DNA from: Tepidanaerobacter sp. GT38
GTDB taxonomy: Bacteria; Bacillota; Thermosediminibacteria; Thermosediminibacterales; Tepidanaerobacteraceae
Length of the DNA stretch: 32,346 bases
Direction: 5' to 3'
Assembly (NCBI RefSeq): GCF_021991635.1
Contig: NZ_JAFFJA010000032.1
Location: forward strand, 1 to 32,346
Numbering within the stretch: the first letter of the stretch is position 1; each line of letters begins with the position of its first letter. Shown piece after piece: positions 1 to 12,048 of this stretch. A model generated the notes under the pieces. The model was not told where the DNA came from. It ran no database searches and saw only the letters and a program-made list of their open reading frames with translations. The translations under genes were made by a program, and so were the position numbers.

Positions 1-217
1 CTTGACAGGGGGCAGTTCATTAAAACAGCAGTTTTATTTATATAAAATACGTTTTAAAAATTTTCTTCAATCTCAGTTAGATTATTTAGATTCTTTGGAG
101 CTGGATATATTTCCCGATACCAATAGCGACTTGCAAAGTGATGCTGTATTAGAAGCTGCAACTGCAAATGAGGAGGAAGTTGAAAACTTAGTAACAGATG
201 AAGAATTACAGGAATAA
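1..217 (+). CDS. divIVA: DivIVA-family protein, C-terminal fragment
   Basis: The open frame runs in from before the window, so only about the last 72 codons are present and the TTG at base 2 is not a start. DivIVA proteins are coiled-coil scaffolds that bind curved membrane at septa and poles. The visible part has the family's C-terminal helix signature, an aromatic-basic run followed by FKNFLQSQLDYLDSLE at about residues 18-33 of the fragment, then a variable acidic tail rich in Glu. Position supports the call, because divIVA precedes the DksA/TraR gene and lspA in many Clostridia. The membrane-binding N-terminal domain lies outside the window, so the family call rests on the C-terminal motif and synteny. 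Confidence 0.72.
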   Translation, partial: LTGGSSLKQQFYLYKIRFKNFLQSQLDYLDSLELDIFPDTNSDLQSDAVLEAATANEEEVENLVTDEELQE

Positions 218-257
218 AAATAGCCCAGTTGGATAAAGTACTTTTGAGGGAATCCAT

Positions 258-545
258 ATGGCTGATGACAAAACTTATGAAAAGCTTAGCCAAAAAATTG
301 ATGAACTATCCTTAAATATTGAAAGGCTTAACTTAGCTGAATATGTTGAGCTCTTGAGAAACCCAAAAAGATTATTGTACCTAAATTTCATAGGTGGTAT
401 TGCCAGAGGCTTTGGCACAGCTGTAGGTTTTACTCTTTTAGGCGCCTTAGTTATTTATATTCTCCAGCGCATTGTGATTTTAAGATTGCCAATAATAGGT
501 ACATTTATTGCCGATATAATTAAGATAGTTCAAAAACAGCTTTAA
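258..545 (+). CDS. small membrane protein, DUF5665 family
   Basis: A 95-residue protein of unknown function. The first 35 residues are charged and helical. Residues about 41-85 are hydrophobic and glycine-rich, with one clear membrane span (about 50-70) and a second, weaker hydrophobic stretch (about 72-88), so the C-terminus is embedded in or near the membrane. Length, topology and position between divIVA and a DksA/TraR gene match the DUF5665 family of Firmicutes. The ATG is preceded by a GAGGGA Shine-Dalgarno about 8 bases upstream. It sits 40 bases after divIVA with no visible terminator, so the two are probably co-transcribed. The family name is from memory of sequence style and should be read as likely, not proven. 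Confidence 0.7.
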   Translation: MADDKTYEKLSQKIDELSLNIERLNLAEYVELLRNPKRLLYLNFIGGIARGFGTAVGFTLLGALVIYILQRIVILRLPIIGTFIADIIKIVQKQL

Positions 546-576
546 AATATCATTATAGAAACTAAGGAGGCCCAAC

Positions 577-1218
577 TTGAACCTAGAATATTATAAAAAG
601 CAGCTAGAGAGTTTAAAAAGTCGGCTTGAAAAACAGATGGAGTCTTTATCAAAGCGCGGTTCAGAGCCTTTAAAGAATTCTATAGGTGAACTATCAGGTT
701 ATGACAATCATCCGGCAGATTTAGGGGCAGAGACCTTTGAAAGAGCTAAAGATTTAGGCTTAAAAGATAATTCAAAGGTTCTGCTTATGAAAGTAAACCA
801 TGCTTTAGACAGAATCAGTGAAGGGACTTATGGGATATGTGAAAATTGCGGAAAGCCTATATCAGAGGAGAGACTAAAGGCTTTGCCTTATACCACCCTT
901 TGCATTGATTGTAAAAAATCAGCGGAAAATCAAGAGGAAAATAGCAGAAGGCCGCTAGAAGAGGAAGTCTTAGGATTTCCCTTTGGAAGAAGTTTTCGCG
1001 ATGGAACTGATGAAGTGGGATATGATGGTGAAGATGCCTGGCAGGATGTTGCAAGATACGGCACATCTAGCGGGCCCCAGGACATACCTGGAGCTGTAGA
1101 TTACACTGAAACTTATGAGGATGGCAACGAAGAGCTGGGAATAGTTGAAGAAATTGATGCTATTTTAGATAATGAAGTAGATACAGCTGAAGATGATAAA
1201 AATGAACTGGAAAAGTAA
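577..1218 (+). CDS. TraR/DksA-type C4 zinc-finger protein, YteA family
   Basis: A 213-residue protein of the DksA/TraR superfamily, whose members bind the RNA polymerase secondary channel. Residues 1-85 form a predicted coiled coil. The zinc finger uses Cys88, Cys91, Cys109 and Cys112 (CENCGKPI...CIDCKK). The YDNHPADLG segment at 42-50 and the long acidic C-terminus with a DVARYGTSSGPQ motif are typical of the YteA group found in spore-formers, not of E. coli DksA. The acidic coiled-coil tip of true DksA (DxxDxA) is not obvious, so the polymerase effect cannot be assumed. The start is TTG, with a consensus AAGGAGG eight bases upstream. A terminator hairpin overlaps the stop codon, closing the divIVA–DUF5665 transcript. 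Confidence 0.85.
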   Translation: MNLEYYKKQLESLKSRLEKQMESLSKRGSEPLKNSIGELSGYDNHPADLGAETFERAKDLGLKDNSKVLLMKVNHALDRISEGTYGICENCGKPISEERLKALPYTTLCIDCKKSAENQEENSRRPLEEEVLGFPFGRSFRDGTDEVGYDGEDAWQDVARYGTSSGPQDIPGAVDYTETYEDGNEELGIVEEIDAILDNEVDTAEDDKNELEK

Positions 1219-1239
1219 ATGCCCTTATAGGGCATTTTT
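1217..1239 (+). terminator. rho-independent terminator after the DksA/TraR-like gene
   Basis: AAATGCCC (1217-1224) pairs perfectly with GGGCATTT (1230-1237) across a five-base loop, and the T run continues to 1239. The left arm overlaps the gene's own TAA. The lspA promoter begins four bases later, so the element separates two transcription units. Confidence 0.8.
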
Positions 1240-1242
1240 GCA

Positions 1243-1271
1243 TTGAAGTTTAAAGTGGGGTATTATATAAT
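1243..1271 (+). promoter_or_regulatory. sigma-A promoter for lspA–rluD–pyrR
   Basis: TTGAAG (1243-1248), a 17-base spacer and a perfect TATAAT (1266-1271). It lies directly after a terminator and 35 bases before the lspA start, which is the expected place for the promoter of this three-gene unit. Confidence 0.75.
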
Positions 1272-1305
1272 TTGGATAAAATCATAAGACCTGGAGGTAG
1301 TTTAT

Positions 1306-1755
1306 TTGCATTTTATTGTTAGTTTTTTAATTTTAGCTTTGGATTTGTTTACAAAATATCTGGTGCAAAAGCACATGAAGCCATATCAGACAATCCCCGT
1401 TATAAACGACATCTTTCATATTACATATGTTCAAAATCCGGGAGCAGCTTTTGGCATTTTTAATGGCAAAACTTTTTTTATAACGGCGATTTCACTGGCG
1501 GTTATTTTAATAATCGCATTTGTTTTAATAAAATATCCAATAAAACACAACGTTTTAAAAATTGTATTGGCATTGATTTTAGGTGGGGCTATAGGGAATC
1601 TAGTAGATAGATTGAGATATGGATATGTAGTTGATTTTTTGGACTTTCGGATTTGGCCGGTTTTTAATATATCTGACTGTGCCATAGTTGTTGGTGTAAT
1701 AATCTTAGTCTATCTTATTATGTTTCACCCGGATTTTCAAAAGCAAATCAAGTAA
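1306..1755 (+). CDS. lspA: lipoprotein signal peptidase (signal peptidase II)
   Basis: Membrane aspartyl protease that removes the signal peptide from diacylglyceryl-modified prolipoproteins. At 149 residues it has the normal family length. Four membrane spans are visible (about 2-20, 55-75, 84-100 and 123-141). Conserved blocks are [12 protein letters not shown] (41-52), GNLVDR (97-102), VVDFLDF (108-114) and FNISD (120-124). The catalytic aspartates should be Asp110 and Asp124 by analogy with characterised LspA. The start is TTG with a GGAGGT eight bases upstream. It heads a unit with rluD (13-base gap) and pyrR. Confidence 0.96.
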   Translation: MHFIVSFLILALDLFTKYLVQKHMKPYQTIPVINDIFHITYVQNPGAAFGIFNGKTFFITAISLAVILIIAFVLIKYPIKHNVLKIVLALILGGAIGNLVDRLRYGYVVDFLDFRIWPVFNISDCAIVVGVIILVYLIMFHPDFQKQIK

Positions 1756-1768
1756 CAGGAGGTAGAGC

Positions 1769-4985
<3,217 letters not shown>

Positions 4986-5009
4986 AAAAAAACCTCCTTA
5001 TTGGAATTT

Positions 5010-5038
5010 AGTATAACATTAAAGCCAGGCTTTTTGAA
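5010..5038 (-). promoter_or_regulatory. promoter of rqcH (minus strand)
   Basis: Reading on the minus strand: TTCAAA (5038-5033), 17 bases, then TATACT (5015-5010), with an extended -10 TG one base further upstream. It is 25 bases from the rqcH start codon. The -35 matches four of six consensus bases. Confidence 0.55.
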
Positions 5039-5051
5039 GGGTCAATATTTG

Positions 5052-5080
5052 TTGTTTTAAACATAATTAAATGATATAAT
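5052..5080 (+). promoter_or_regulatory. promoter of the yicC–rpe gene run
   Basis: TTGTTT (5052-5057), a 17-base spacer and a perfect TATAAT (5075-5080) preceded by an extended -10 TG (5072-5073). It lies back to back with the rqcH promoter. A perfect 9-bp hairpin follows in the leader at 5101-5123. Confidence 0.65.
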
Positions 5081-5100
5081 AATTTGGACGATTATTGAGA

Positions 5101-5123
5101 AAACCAGGGCTAATCCCTGGTTT
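5101..5123 (+). other. perfect hairpin in the 5' leader of yicC
   Basis: AAACCAGGG (5101-5109) and CCCTGGTTT (5115-5123) form a 9-bp perfect stem with a five-base loop, about 13 bases after the predicted start of transcription and 42 bases before the yicC ATG. No uninterrupted T run follows, so a terminator is doubtful. It could stabilise the 5' end of the long mRNA or act as a weak attenuator. Confidence 0.6.
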
Positions 5124-5165
5124 AATGGATTTATTATTTTATTGTTTACATAAAGGGAGTTTGAC

Positions 5166-6038
5166 ATGATTAAAAGTATGACCGGCTACGGCCGTGGTGA
5201 AAATCAAGGCAAATTTCATTTCGTTGTAGAAATACGTTCAGTAAATCATAGATTTTTGGAGGTGTTTGTAAGATTACCAAAACCATGGCTTTTTTTGGAG
5301 GATAAGATAAAAAATTATATAAAGGGGAAAATAATACGAGGCAGACTTGACGTCTACGTTAATTTGTATGGTGAAGACCTTCCAGTTAATATAAAAATTG
5401 ACAAATGTCTTGCTAGCAATTACTATAAAAAATTGATAGAATTAAAAGATGAAATAGGTTTTGAAGGACCTGTTTCGTTGTCACTCCTTTCATTAATGCC
5501 ACATGTATTAAAACTGGAAGAAGATTCTGTAGCAGAAGAAGAACTGTGGGAATCTTTAATGCCTGCCTTGGATGAAGCTCTAAAAGGTCTTATTAAAATG
5601 CGGACAAAGGAGGGCGAAAACCTCTGGAACGATTTAAGTGCAAGGCTTGAACTTATAAAAAGTAAAGTAAAGCAAATCGAAGAGCGAGCAGAATTGGTCC
5701 CTCTGGAGTATAAAGAGAGGTTGATGGCTAATATCCAAAGATTGTATACAGATGTATCATTGGATGAATCTAGAATAGAAACAGAAGTTGCTATATTTGC
5801 AGAGAAATCCAATATCACTGAAGAAATTGTCAGACTCAAAAGCCATATTGCTCAAATGCAAGAATTGTCGAGTTCCGATGAAGCTGTAGGCAAAAAAATG
5901 GATTTTATTGCTCAAGAGATGTTTCGCGAGGCAAATACAATCTCCGTAAAGGCATCGGATTATAGTATTTCAAGGGAAATTATAGATATAAAAAGCGAAC
6001 TTGAGAAAATAAGAGAGCAAATTCAAAACATAGAATGA
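5166..6038 (+). CDS. yicC: YicC/YloC-family endoribonuclease
   Basis: YicC proteins are metal-dependent endoribonucleases that affect mRNA and small-RNA stability. The 290-residue protein carries the family N-terminal block [11 protein letters not shown] (2-12) and the conserved C-terminal DUF1732 segment, seen as [17 protein letters not shown] followed by [17 protein letters not shown] near the end. Length is typical. The ATG follows a GGGAG ribosome-binding site. It begins a run of closely spaced genes (remA 19 bases downstream) and is almost certainly the first gene of the unit, since the rqcH gene on its left points the other way. Confidence 0.94.
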   Translation: MIKSMTGYGRGENQGKFHFVVEIRSVNHRFLEVFVRLPKPWLFLEDKIKNYIKGKIIRGRLDVYVNLYGEDLPVNIKIDKCLASNYYKKLIELKDEIGFEGPVSLSLLSLMPHVLKLEEDSVAEEELWESLMPALDEALKGLIKMRTKEGENLWNDLSARLELIKSKVKQIEERAELVPLEYKERLMANIQRLYTDVSLDESRIETEVAIFAEKSNITEEIVRLKSHIAQMQELSSSDEAVGKKMDFIAQEMFREANTISVKASDYSISREIIDIKSELEKIREQIQNIE

Positions 6039-6057
6039 AGATTCAGGAGGTATTAGT

Positions 6058-6351
6058 GTGGATATTAAACTTGTTAACATAGGATTTGGTAATATAGTAT
6101 CGGCAAACCGCATCATTGCTATAGTGAGTCCGGAATCTGCTCCTATAAAGCGAATTATTCAAGAGGCTAGAGATCGAGGTATGCTAATTGACGCTACATA
6201 TGGTCGAAGGACACGCGCAGTTATTATAACTGACAGTGATCATGTGGTCTTATCTGCAGTTCAGCCCGAAACGGTAGCCCATCGTTTAAGCAATGATAAA
6301 AACTCAATGGAAGATGAAGATGAAAATGAAAGCGAGCAAATGGATGAGTAA
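6058..6351 (+). CDS. remA: extracellular matrix regulator RemA (DUF370)
   Basis: RemA is a small DNA-binding protein that in Bacillus activates matrix (biofilm) and osmoprotection genes. The conserved core is present: [28 protein letters not shown] split over residues 5-32, then [20 protein letters not shown] at about 41-60. The GTG start follows AGGAGG. The last 20 or so residues are a run of Glu, Asp and Asn, encoded by GATGAA-like repeats (about 6306-6340), which lengthens the protein to 97 residues compared with about 80-90 usually. The acidic tail overlaps the beginning of gmk. The yicC–remA–gmk–rpoZ order is standard in Firmicutes. Confidence 0.95.
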   Translation: MDIKLVNIGFGNIVSANRIIAIVSPESAPIKRIIQEARDRGMLIDATYGRRTRAVIITDSDHVVLSAVQPETVAHRLSNDKNSMEDEDENESEQMDE

Positions 6352-7006
6352 TTTGGAGTCAATTACAAGTCCGGGTATGTTAATTGTTGTATCTGGTCCT
6401 TCTGGTGTAGGCAAAGGGACATTGTGCAATATGCTTATTGATAGCGTAGAAAATCTTTTTCTATCTATTTCTGCTACAACAAGGCCGCCGAGGGCTGGTG
6501 AGATAGATGGTCAAAATTATTATTTTATGAGCACTGAAGTTTTTGAGGATAAAATAAAAAAAGGCGAATTTTTAGAATGGGCCAAGGTTTATAATAATTA
6601 CTACGGTACTCCAAAGGATAAAGTCTTTAAGCAGCTTCGCGAGGGCAAAGATGTTATTCTTGAAATAGATATTCAGGGTGCTGCTCAAGTTAAGAGAAAT
6701 TATCCGGAGGGAGTTTTTATTTTCATATCTCCACCTAGCATAGATGAGCTAAAAAAACGAATTACAAAGCGGGGCACTGATAGTGCGGACTCAATTGAGC
6801 TTAGAGTTAAATGCGCTGCTGAGGAGATAAAAGCTGCACTAGAATATGATTATATCGTCTTAAATGACGACCTAAACCAAGCAGCTTTGCGGTTACAATC
6901 AATAATCTTAGCGGAAAGGTGTAAAGTATTAAGAAACACAAAGCTATTACAAAAGTTAAGGGAGGAATGCGGCGATGATGCAGCCGTCCATAGACTCACT
7001 TATTGA
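6344..7006 (+). CDS. gmk: guanylate kinase
   Basis: Phosphorylates GMP to GDP using ATP. The P-loop GPSGVGKGT lies at 18-26 from the chosen start, followed by the GMP-binding segment with [12 protein letters not shown] and YYFMS, and the EIDIQGA and RGTDS regions. The chosen ATG overlaps the remA stop region by eight bases. The open frame extends 17 codons further upstream to 6293, but those codons read through the remA acidic-tail repeats and look non-native. An internal ATG at 6377 would give the shortest form. None of these has a strong Shine-Dalgarno, so translation is probably coupled to remA. The start is uncertain but the identity is not. Confidence 0.95.
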   Translation: MSNLESITSPGMLIVVSGPSGVGKGTLCNMLIDSVENLFLSISATTRPPRAGEIDGQNYYFMSTEVFEDKIKKGEFLEWAKVYNNYYGTPKDKVFKQLREGKDVILEIDIQGAAQVKRNYPEGVFIFISPPSIDELKKRITKRGTDSADSIELRVKCAAEEIKAALEYDYIVLNDDLNQAALRLQSIILAERCKVLRNTKLLQKLREECGDDAAVHRLTY

Positions 7007-7184
7007 AAAATATGATAGTAAATATACCCTTGCTGTAGCTGCAGCAAAAAGAGCTCGTCAATTGGTAGACGGGGCAAAAGCAATGGTTGATGTAAAAACG
7101 AAAAAACCGGTTTCATTAGCTTTATTTGAATTGGATGCACAAAAAATTGCCATCTACAGAGACAAGACCAGAAAAAGCAGTTGA
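6975..7184 (+). CDS. rpoZ: DNA-directed RNA polymerase omega subunit
   Basis: Omega promotes assembly and stability of RNA polymerase by clamping the beta' subunit. The 69-residue protein has the family pattern: [26 protein letters not shown] at 5-30 and a LALFELDAQKI segment near the C-terminus. It starts inside gmk (32-base overlap) at ATG with GGAGG nine bases upstream; a second ATG follows immediately and could be used instead. coaBC begins eight bases after its stop. The gmk–rpoZ–coaBC order is widely conserved. Confidence 0.95.
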   Translation: MMQPSIDSLIEKYDSKYTLAVAAAKRARQLVDGAKAMVDVKTKKPVSLALFELDAQKIAIYRDKTRKSS

Positions 7185-7192
7185 GGTGAAAT

Positions 7193-8401
7193 ATGCTCAA
7201 GGGTAAATTTGTGGTACTGGGTGTTACAGGCAGTATAGCAGCATACAAGGCAGTGGAACTGGTGCGGCTTTTAAAGAAAGCAGGCTGTGAAGTTCAAGTT
7301 ATCATGACAAAATCAGGATGTGAATTTGTAAAACCACTGACTTTCCAGGTGGTGTCCCAAAACCCGGTAATCATTGATATGTTTAAAGAGCCATCTCGCT
7401 GGGAAGTAGAACATGTGGCTCTGGCTGATAAAGCGGATGTATTTTTGGTGGCACCTGCTACAGCAAATATCATTGCTAAAATGGCAGCGGGAATAGCTGA
7501 TGATATGCTCACATCAACCCTACTTGCAACTAAAGCCAAGATAATTGTCGTGCCAGCCATGAATGTAAATATGTACGAAAATCCTATAACACAGCGAAAT
7601 ATCGCTGCATTAAAAGCGCTGGGAATTACTGTCTTGGATCCTGAAGAAGGTGACTTGGCCTGCGGATACAGTGGGAAGGGCAGATTCCCCGAACCCACAG
7701 ACATAGTTGAACATATAAAAGTTATCTTAGGCAAAGACGGTGATTTGAAAGACAAAAGGTTTTTAATAACTGCAGGTCCTACCAGAGAACCTATAGACCC
7801 CGTAAGATTTATTACAAATCATTCTTCCGGAAAGATGGGCTATGCTCTTGCTGAAAAGGCGGTTCAGCGGGGGGCAAGAGTAACTTTGATATCAGGCCCA
7901 ACAAATCTCACCCCTCCCTTAGGCTTGGAGAGATTTATACGTGTTGATACTGCAGAAGAAATGTACAGTGCCGTTATGAAGCATTATGCAGATGTTGATG
8001 TAGTTATAAAGTCGGCAGCTGTAGCTGATTATGCACCAAAGAATATAAAAGGTGAAAAAATAAAAAAACAAGATTCAAATATGACTTTAGAGCTTAAAAA
8101 GAATCCAGATATCCTACAAGAACTAGGAAATAAAAAATCCAATCAAGTTCTCATAGGTTTTGCGGCAGAAACCAACAATACAATAGTTAATGCTCAAGAT
8201 AAGCTTAAAAGAAAGAATTTGGATTTTATTGTATTAAATGATCTTACTGAAGCCGGTGCAGGATTCGCTAAAGATACCAACATTGTTACGATTTTGCATA
8301 GTGACGGACGAATCGAAAAACTGCCTAAGATGCTAAAACGAGATTTAGCAGATGAGATTTTAAATAGGGTGCTCTTATATTTGCAAAACCGGATGTCTTA
8401 G
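7193..8401 (+). CDS. coaBC: bifunctional phosphopantothenoylcysteine decarboxylase / synthetase
   Basis: Catalyses two coenzyme A steps: CTP-dependent joining of 4'-phosphopantothenate to cysteine (CoaB, C-terminal) and FMN-dependent decarboxylation to 4'-phosphopantetheine (CoaC, N-terminal). CoaC features are GVTGSIAAYKA (10-20), catalytic His74 in VEHVALADKAD, PAMNVNMY (121-128) and the substrate-lid Cys157 in ACGYSGKGR. CoaB begins about residue 186 with FLITAGPTREPIDPVRFI and shows KKNPDIL and DFIVLND. At 402 residues both domains are complete. The ATG follows GAGGTG. Confidence 0.96.
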   Translation: MLKGKFVVLGVTGSIAAYKAVELVRLLKKAGCEVQVIMTKSGCEFVKPLTFQVVSQNPVIIDMFKEPSRWEVEHVALADKADVFLVAPATANIIAKMAAGIADDMLTSTLLATKAKIIVVPAMNVNMYENPITQRNIAALKALGITVLDPEEGDLACGYSGKGRFPEPTDIVEHIKVILGKDGDLKDKRFLITAGPTREPIDPVRFITNHSSGKMGYALAEKAVQRGARVTLISGPTNLTPPLGLERFIRVDTAEEMYSAVMKHYADVDVVIKSAAVADYAPKNIKGEKIKKQDSNMTLELKKNPDILQELGNKKSNQVLIGFAAETNNTIVNAQDKLKRKNLDFIVLNDLTEAGAGFAKDTNIVTILHSDGRIEKLPKMLKRDLADEILNRVLLYLQNRMS

Positions 8402-8429
8402 GTTTTTTGTTTTTTAAGGGGGAGGTTTT

Positions 8430-10622
8430 TTGATTATAACCGCTTCTGTAGCTGTTGATGTAAAACATCCACGAGCCAAAAAAGAATATTCTTATCTTGT
8501 TCCAGAGCATCTGACCTCCTCGATAAATGTAGGTGACTTAGTATGCGTTCCCTTTAACAACGTAAGAGTATCTGGTGTGGTGACACAACTTACAGAGTTA
8601 AACCAGGTTCCAAAGTTTAAGCTCAAAGAAATTATCAGCAAAGAAACTGTATCTTTGCCGAACTCTCTTGTGCATTTATCAAGGGAACTTGCTAAATATT
8701 ACGGCACAGCCCTTATTGATTTTTTAAAACTGATGCTGCCTCCGAAAGCAAGCACAAAAAATTTAACTGTCTATTTTATTAGCTCTGTCGATAAAGCCAT
8801 ATCAAATAAAGCATTTATCCAAAAACAAGTGTGTGAGTTTATTGTAAAAAATGGTCCTTCTACAGCCCAAAATATATCGGAACAACTTGAGATTTCCATT
8901 TCATCAGTTAGGTCAGCGTTGACGGCTCTCATTGAAAAAGGAATTGTAAAAAAAGAGTATAGAGCTGTTAGAAGAAAACCTATTGTATTAAGTGCTGAAG
9001 ACAGCTCAAAGGACATCAAATTAACAGAGCAACAGATAAGCGCTATAGAAACAATAAATAATATCTTTTCCAGCTCGAAAAAGACAACACTTATTTATGG
9101 TGTCACCGGAAGCGGAAAGACTGAAGTATATATTAGAGCTATACAAAATGTATTAAGTCAAGGAAAAAGAGCTCTTGTTTTAGTACCTGAGATTTCATTG
9201 ACACCGCAAATGCTTTCCATATTCCATCAAAGATTTCCCGGGAAAACAGCTGTTATTCACAGCAGGCTTTCACCAGGAGAGCGATTTGACGAATGGCAAA
9301 GGATTTATTCGGGCAGTGCTTCAGTGGTTATTGGGGCAAGGTCCGCAGTCTTTGCTCCCATACAGGATTTGGGCATGATTATCATTGATGAAGAGCATGA
9401 GGCATCATATAAAAATGGAGAGCATCCTTATTATGATGCAAGGCTGGTGGCTCAATTTCGTGCAAAACATGAAAATGCAATGCTGCTTTTGGGAAGCGCT
9501 ACACCTTCAGTTGAATCCTTTTATAAGGCAGCCAAAGGAGAATACGCCCTTGTTAAACTGACAAAAAGGGTTTCGGGAAGGCCGTTGCCCAAAATGGAAA
9601 TTATCGATATGAAAGCAGAGCTAAAATCAGGCAATTGTCATATTTTTAGCCGCAAGTTATTAGCAGGGATTAAAGCAACATTAGAAGCTGATAAACAGGT
9701 GATCCTTTTTTTAAATCGAAGAGGTCATTCTACTTTTATCATTTGTCGGGATTGTGGTTTTGTACTGAAATGTAGGCACTGTGATATCTCGCTTACATAT
9801 CATTTTAATGAAAAAAGTGCTAAATGTCATTATTGCGGCTATACTGTAAAAGCACCGGATTTATGTCCTAAGTGCAACAGTGAAAATATACGATATTTTG
9901 GAGCTGGCACAGAAAAGATAGAGCAGGAAATCAGGAGGTTTTTCCCGGACTGCAGGACACTTAGAATCGATTCTGACTCTACGTCTAAAAAGGGCTCAAT
10001 GGAAAAAATGCTGTTTGACTTTAAAAAGGGGGCTGCTCAAATCTTAATAGGCACTCAGGCCGTGGCTAAAGGCCTTGATTTTCCCAATGTTGCACTTGTC
10101 GGGATCATAAGTGCCGATACCGCACTGAACATGCCGGATTTTAGGTGTGGTGAGCGCACTTTTCAGCTTATAACTCAAGTAGCTGGAAGAGCTGGCAGAG
10201 GTGATACTCCTGGTAGAGTTTATGTACAAACGTATGCGCCAGAATCTTTTGCCATAAAGGCGGCTTGCAATCTGAATATTTCAGGTTTTTATCAAGATGA
10301 GCTTAAAATGCGATACAAAGCAGTATATCCGCCTTTTTGCCATATACTAAACATAAGATTTAAAGGCCGTCATGAGGAGGAAGTTAAGAGAGAAGCCGAG
10401 AATATAAGAGCAATTTTATATCAAAAGTATGATAAAGAAGCTGAAATATACGGTCCAGTTCCGGCACCCAAATCAAAGATCAAAGAAAATTACAGATATA
10501 ATATTTTATTAAAGAGCATAAAAATACAAGTCTTAACTGAAATTTGCAATGAGCTGCAGACTATAAACGACAACAGCCGCGTAGATATTGCCTGGGACAT
10601 GGACCCGCAGGATTTGCTATAG
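8430..10622 (+). CDS. priA: primosomal protein N' (replication restart helicase PriA)
   Basis: PriA is a 3'-5' DNA helicase that recognises stalled forks and reloads the replicative helicase. The N-terminal 3' DNA-binding domain spans about 1-105 and a winged-helix region about 130-180. Walker A GVTGSGKT is at 224-231 and the DEEH box at 320-323. The eight zinc-binding cysteines are all present (439, 442, 448, 451, 466, 469, 479, 482). Length (730) is normal. The start is TTG, with GGGGGAGG about 5 bases upstream. The 28-base gap from coaBC is T-rich and follows a 6-bp stem spanning the coaBC stop, which might reduce but probably not block transcription. Its stop overlaps the TAGGAGG that serves def. 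Confidence 0.97.
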   Translation: MIITASVAVDVKHPRAKKEYSYLVPEHLTSSINVGDLVCVPFNNVRVSGVVTQLTELNQVPKFKLKEIISKETVSLPNSLVHLSRELAKYYGTALIDFLKLMLPPKASTKNLTVYFISSVDKAISNKAFIQKQVCEFIVKNGPSTAQNISEQLEISISSVRSALTALIEKGIVKKEYRAVRRKPIVLSAEDSSKDIKLTEQQISAIETINNIFSSSKKTTLIYGVTGSGKTEVYIRAIQNVLSQGKRALVLVPEISLTPQMLSIFHQRFPGKTAVIHSRLSPGERFDEWQRIYSGSASVVIGARSAVFAPIQDLGMIIIDEEHEASYKNGEHPYYDARLVAQFRAKHENAMLLLGSATPSVESFYKAAKGEYALVKLTKRVSGRPLPKMEIIDMKAELKSGNCHIFSRKLLAGIKATLEADKQVILFLNRRGHSTFIICRDCGFVLKCRHCDISLTYHFNEKSAKCHYCGYTVKAPDLCPKCNSENIRYFGAGTEKIEQEIRRFFPDCRTLRIDSDSTSKKGSMEKMLFDFKKGAAQILIGTQAVAKGLDFPNVALVGIISADTALNMPDFRCGERTFQLITQVAGRAGRGDTPGRVYVQTYAPESFAIKAACNLNISGFYQDELKMRYKAVYPPFCHILNIRFKGRHEEEVKREAENIRAILYQKYDKEAEIYGPVPAPKSKIKENYRYNILLKSIKIQVLTEICNELQTINDNSRVDIAWDMDPQDLL

Positions 10623-10633
10623 GAGGGAATCTT

Positions 10634-11098
10634 TTGGCATTAAGAAAAATTAGAAAATATGGCGATGAAGTTTTACGAAAAAAGTCGAAAAAAGTAGAGG
10701 TATTTGATAAACGACTGCATACTCTTATTGAAGATATGCTTGAAACTATGGCTGAGGCAGAGGGTGTAGGCCTTGCTGCGCCGCAAATAGGCATATTAAA
10801 AAGGGTAGTCGTAATAGATGTAGGAGAGGGACCTATTGAGCTGATAAATCCTGAGATCATAGAAAGTGAGGGGGAAATAACACAGCCTGAAGCATGTCTT
10901 AGTATACCCGGTGTATTAGGTGAAGTACCCAGGCCTAAGCGCGTAAAGGTAAGAGCACAGGACAGATGGGGGAATTTTTTTGAAATTGAGGGAGAAGACC
11001 TGCTTGCCCGCGCTTTTTGCCACGAGATAGATCATTTAGATGGGATACTTTTTGTTGATAAAGTTACAAAATTTCTTGAACCTGATAGCGAGGGATAA
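10634..11098 (+). CDS. def: peptide deformylase
   Basis: Removes the formyl group from the N-terminal methionine of new proteins. Motif 1 is [10 protein letters not shown] (44-53), motif 2 is EACLS (87-91) with metal ligand Cys89, and motif 3 is HEIDH (130-134) with ligands His130 and His134 and catalytic Glu131. Motif 2 usually reads EGCLS; the Gly-to-Ala change at 88 is small and activity is expected. The 154-residue length fits the shorter type found widely in bacteria. The start is TTG with AGGAGG positioned at the priA stop. It sits directly before fmt, the gene for the opposing formylation reaction, with a two-base gap. Confidence 0.96.
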   Translation: MALRKIRKYGDEVLRKKSKKVEVFDKRLHTLIEDMLETMAEAEGVGLAAPQIGILKRVVVIDVGEGPIELINPEIIESEGEITQPEACLSIPGVLGEVPRPKRVKVRAQDRWGNFFEIEGEDLLARAFCHEIDHLDGILFVDKVTKFLEPDSEG

Positions 11099-11100
11099 AA

Positions 11101-12048
11101 ATGAGAGTTGTTTTTATGGGTACTCCTGAATTTGCAGCAACACCCCTTGAAAATATGATAAAAGAAAATATTGACGTTATAGCAGTTGTTACGCAGCCGG
11201 ATCGGCCTGTTGGCAGAAAGAGGATAATTACTCCTCCGCCCGTAAAGGAAGTGGCAATGAAATACGATATTCCCGTATACCAGCCAGAGAAAGTTAGAAA
11301 TGAAGATTTTATAAAAGTTTTAGATTCTTTAAAGCCTGATTTAATCACAGTGGTTGCTTTCGGACAAATACTTCCACGTAAGGTTTTGGAAATACCAAAA
11401 ATAGGCTGTATAAATGTACACGCTTCGCTTTTGCCTAAATACCGAGGAGCAGCTCCGGTTCAGTGGGCAATTATTAATGGGGAAAAAGTTACCGGTGTAA
11501 CAACAATGTGGATGGATGAAGGTTTGGATACGGGAGATATTTTTCTACAGGAATCAATAGAGATAAGAGACGATTGGACATCGCTGGATCTTTTTAAAGA
11601 ATTATCAGTTTTAGGGGGGCAATTGCTGCTTACGACTCTTGATTACATAAAATCCGGCAACATAATTCGGCTACCCCAGGACCATGAAAAAGCAACCTAT
11701 GCCCCGATGCTGAAAAAAGAAATTGGGGAAATTGATTGGTCCAAAAGCGCTGAGGATATTTTCAATCTCATTAGGGGTACGTATCCTTGGCCTTGTGCAT
11801 ATACAACCTGCAATGGCAAGGTAATTAAAATATTTAAGGCGAGGCTTTATGACTCCGGCAAAGACCCAGCTCCCGGCAAGTTTAGAGGTTTGATAAAAAA
11901 CGAAGGCTTTCTTGTAGGCACTGGCACATGCGACCTTCTTATAACAGAACTTCAGGAAGCTGGCGGCAAACCCATGAAAGCCACGGAGTATTTAGCAGGT
12001 CACCATTTTAAAGAGGGAGATTTCTTTGCAGACATTTGTTCAAAATAG
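11101..12048 (+). CDS. fmt: methionyl-tRNA formyltransferase
   Basis: Formylates initiator Met-tRNA using 10-formyltetrahydrofolate. The formyltransferase core is at 1-190, with catalytic Asn105 and His107 in the CINVHASLLPKYRGAAP block and the GLDTGD segment (141-146) containing the catalytic aspartate. The C-terminal OB-like tRNA-binding domain is about 205-300, including IRGTYPWPCA. Length 315 is typical. The ATG follows def by two bases; the ribosome-binding site (GCGAGGG) lies in the end of def. The downstream DUF116 gene starts within its last 23 bases. Confidence 0.97.
   Translation: MRVVFMGTPEFAATPLENMIKENIDVIAVVTQPDRPVGRKRIITPPPVKEVAMKYDIPVYQPEKVRNEDFIKVLDSLKPDLITVVAFGQILPRKVLEIPKIGCINVHASLLPKYRGAAPVQWAIINGEKVTGVTTMWMDEGLDTGDIFLQESIEIRDDWTSLDLFKELSVLGGQLLLTTLDYIKSGNIIRLPQDHEKATYAPMLKKEIGEIDWSKSAEDIFNLIRGTYPWPCAYTTCNGKVIKIFKARLYDSGKDPAPGKFRGLIKNEGFLVGTGTCDLLITELQEAGGKPMKATEYLAGHHFKEGDFFADICSK

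Noticed and set aside
7294-7755. A 153-codon open frame on the minus strand inside coaBC
   Set aside because: The coaBC product is complete and well conserved over this region; the antisense frame has no recognisable motif or start signal.
8385-8417. AAAACC/GGTTTT stem over the coaBC stop followed by T-rich sequence, considered as a terminator
   Set aside because: The stem is only 6 bp with a ten-base loop and two GC pairs; priA would then need a promoter in the remaining few bases, and none is visible.
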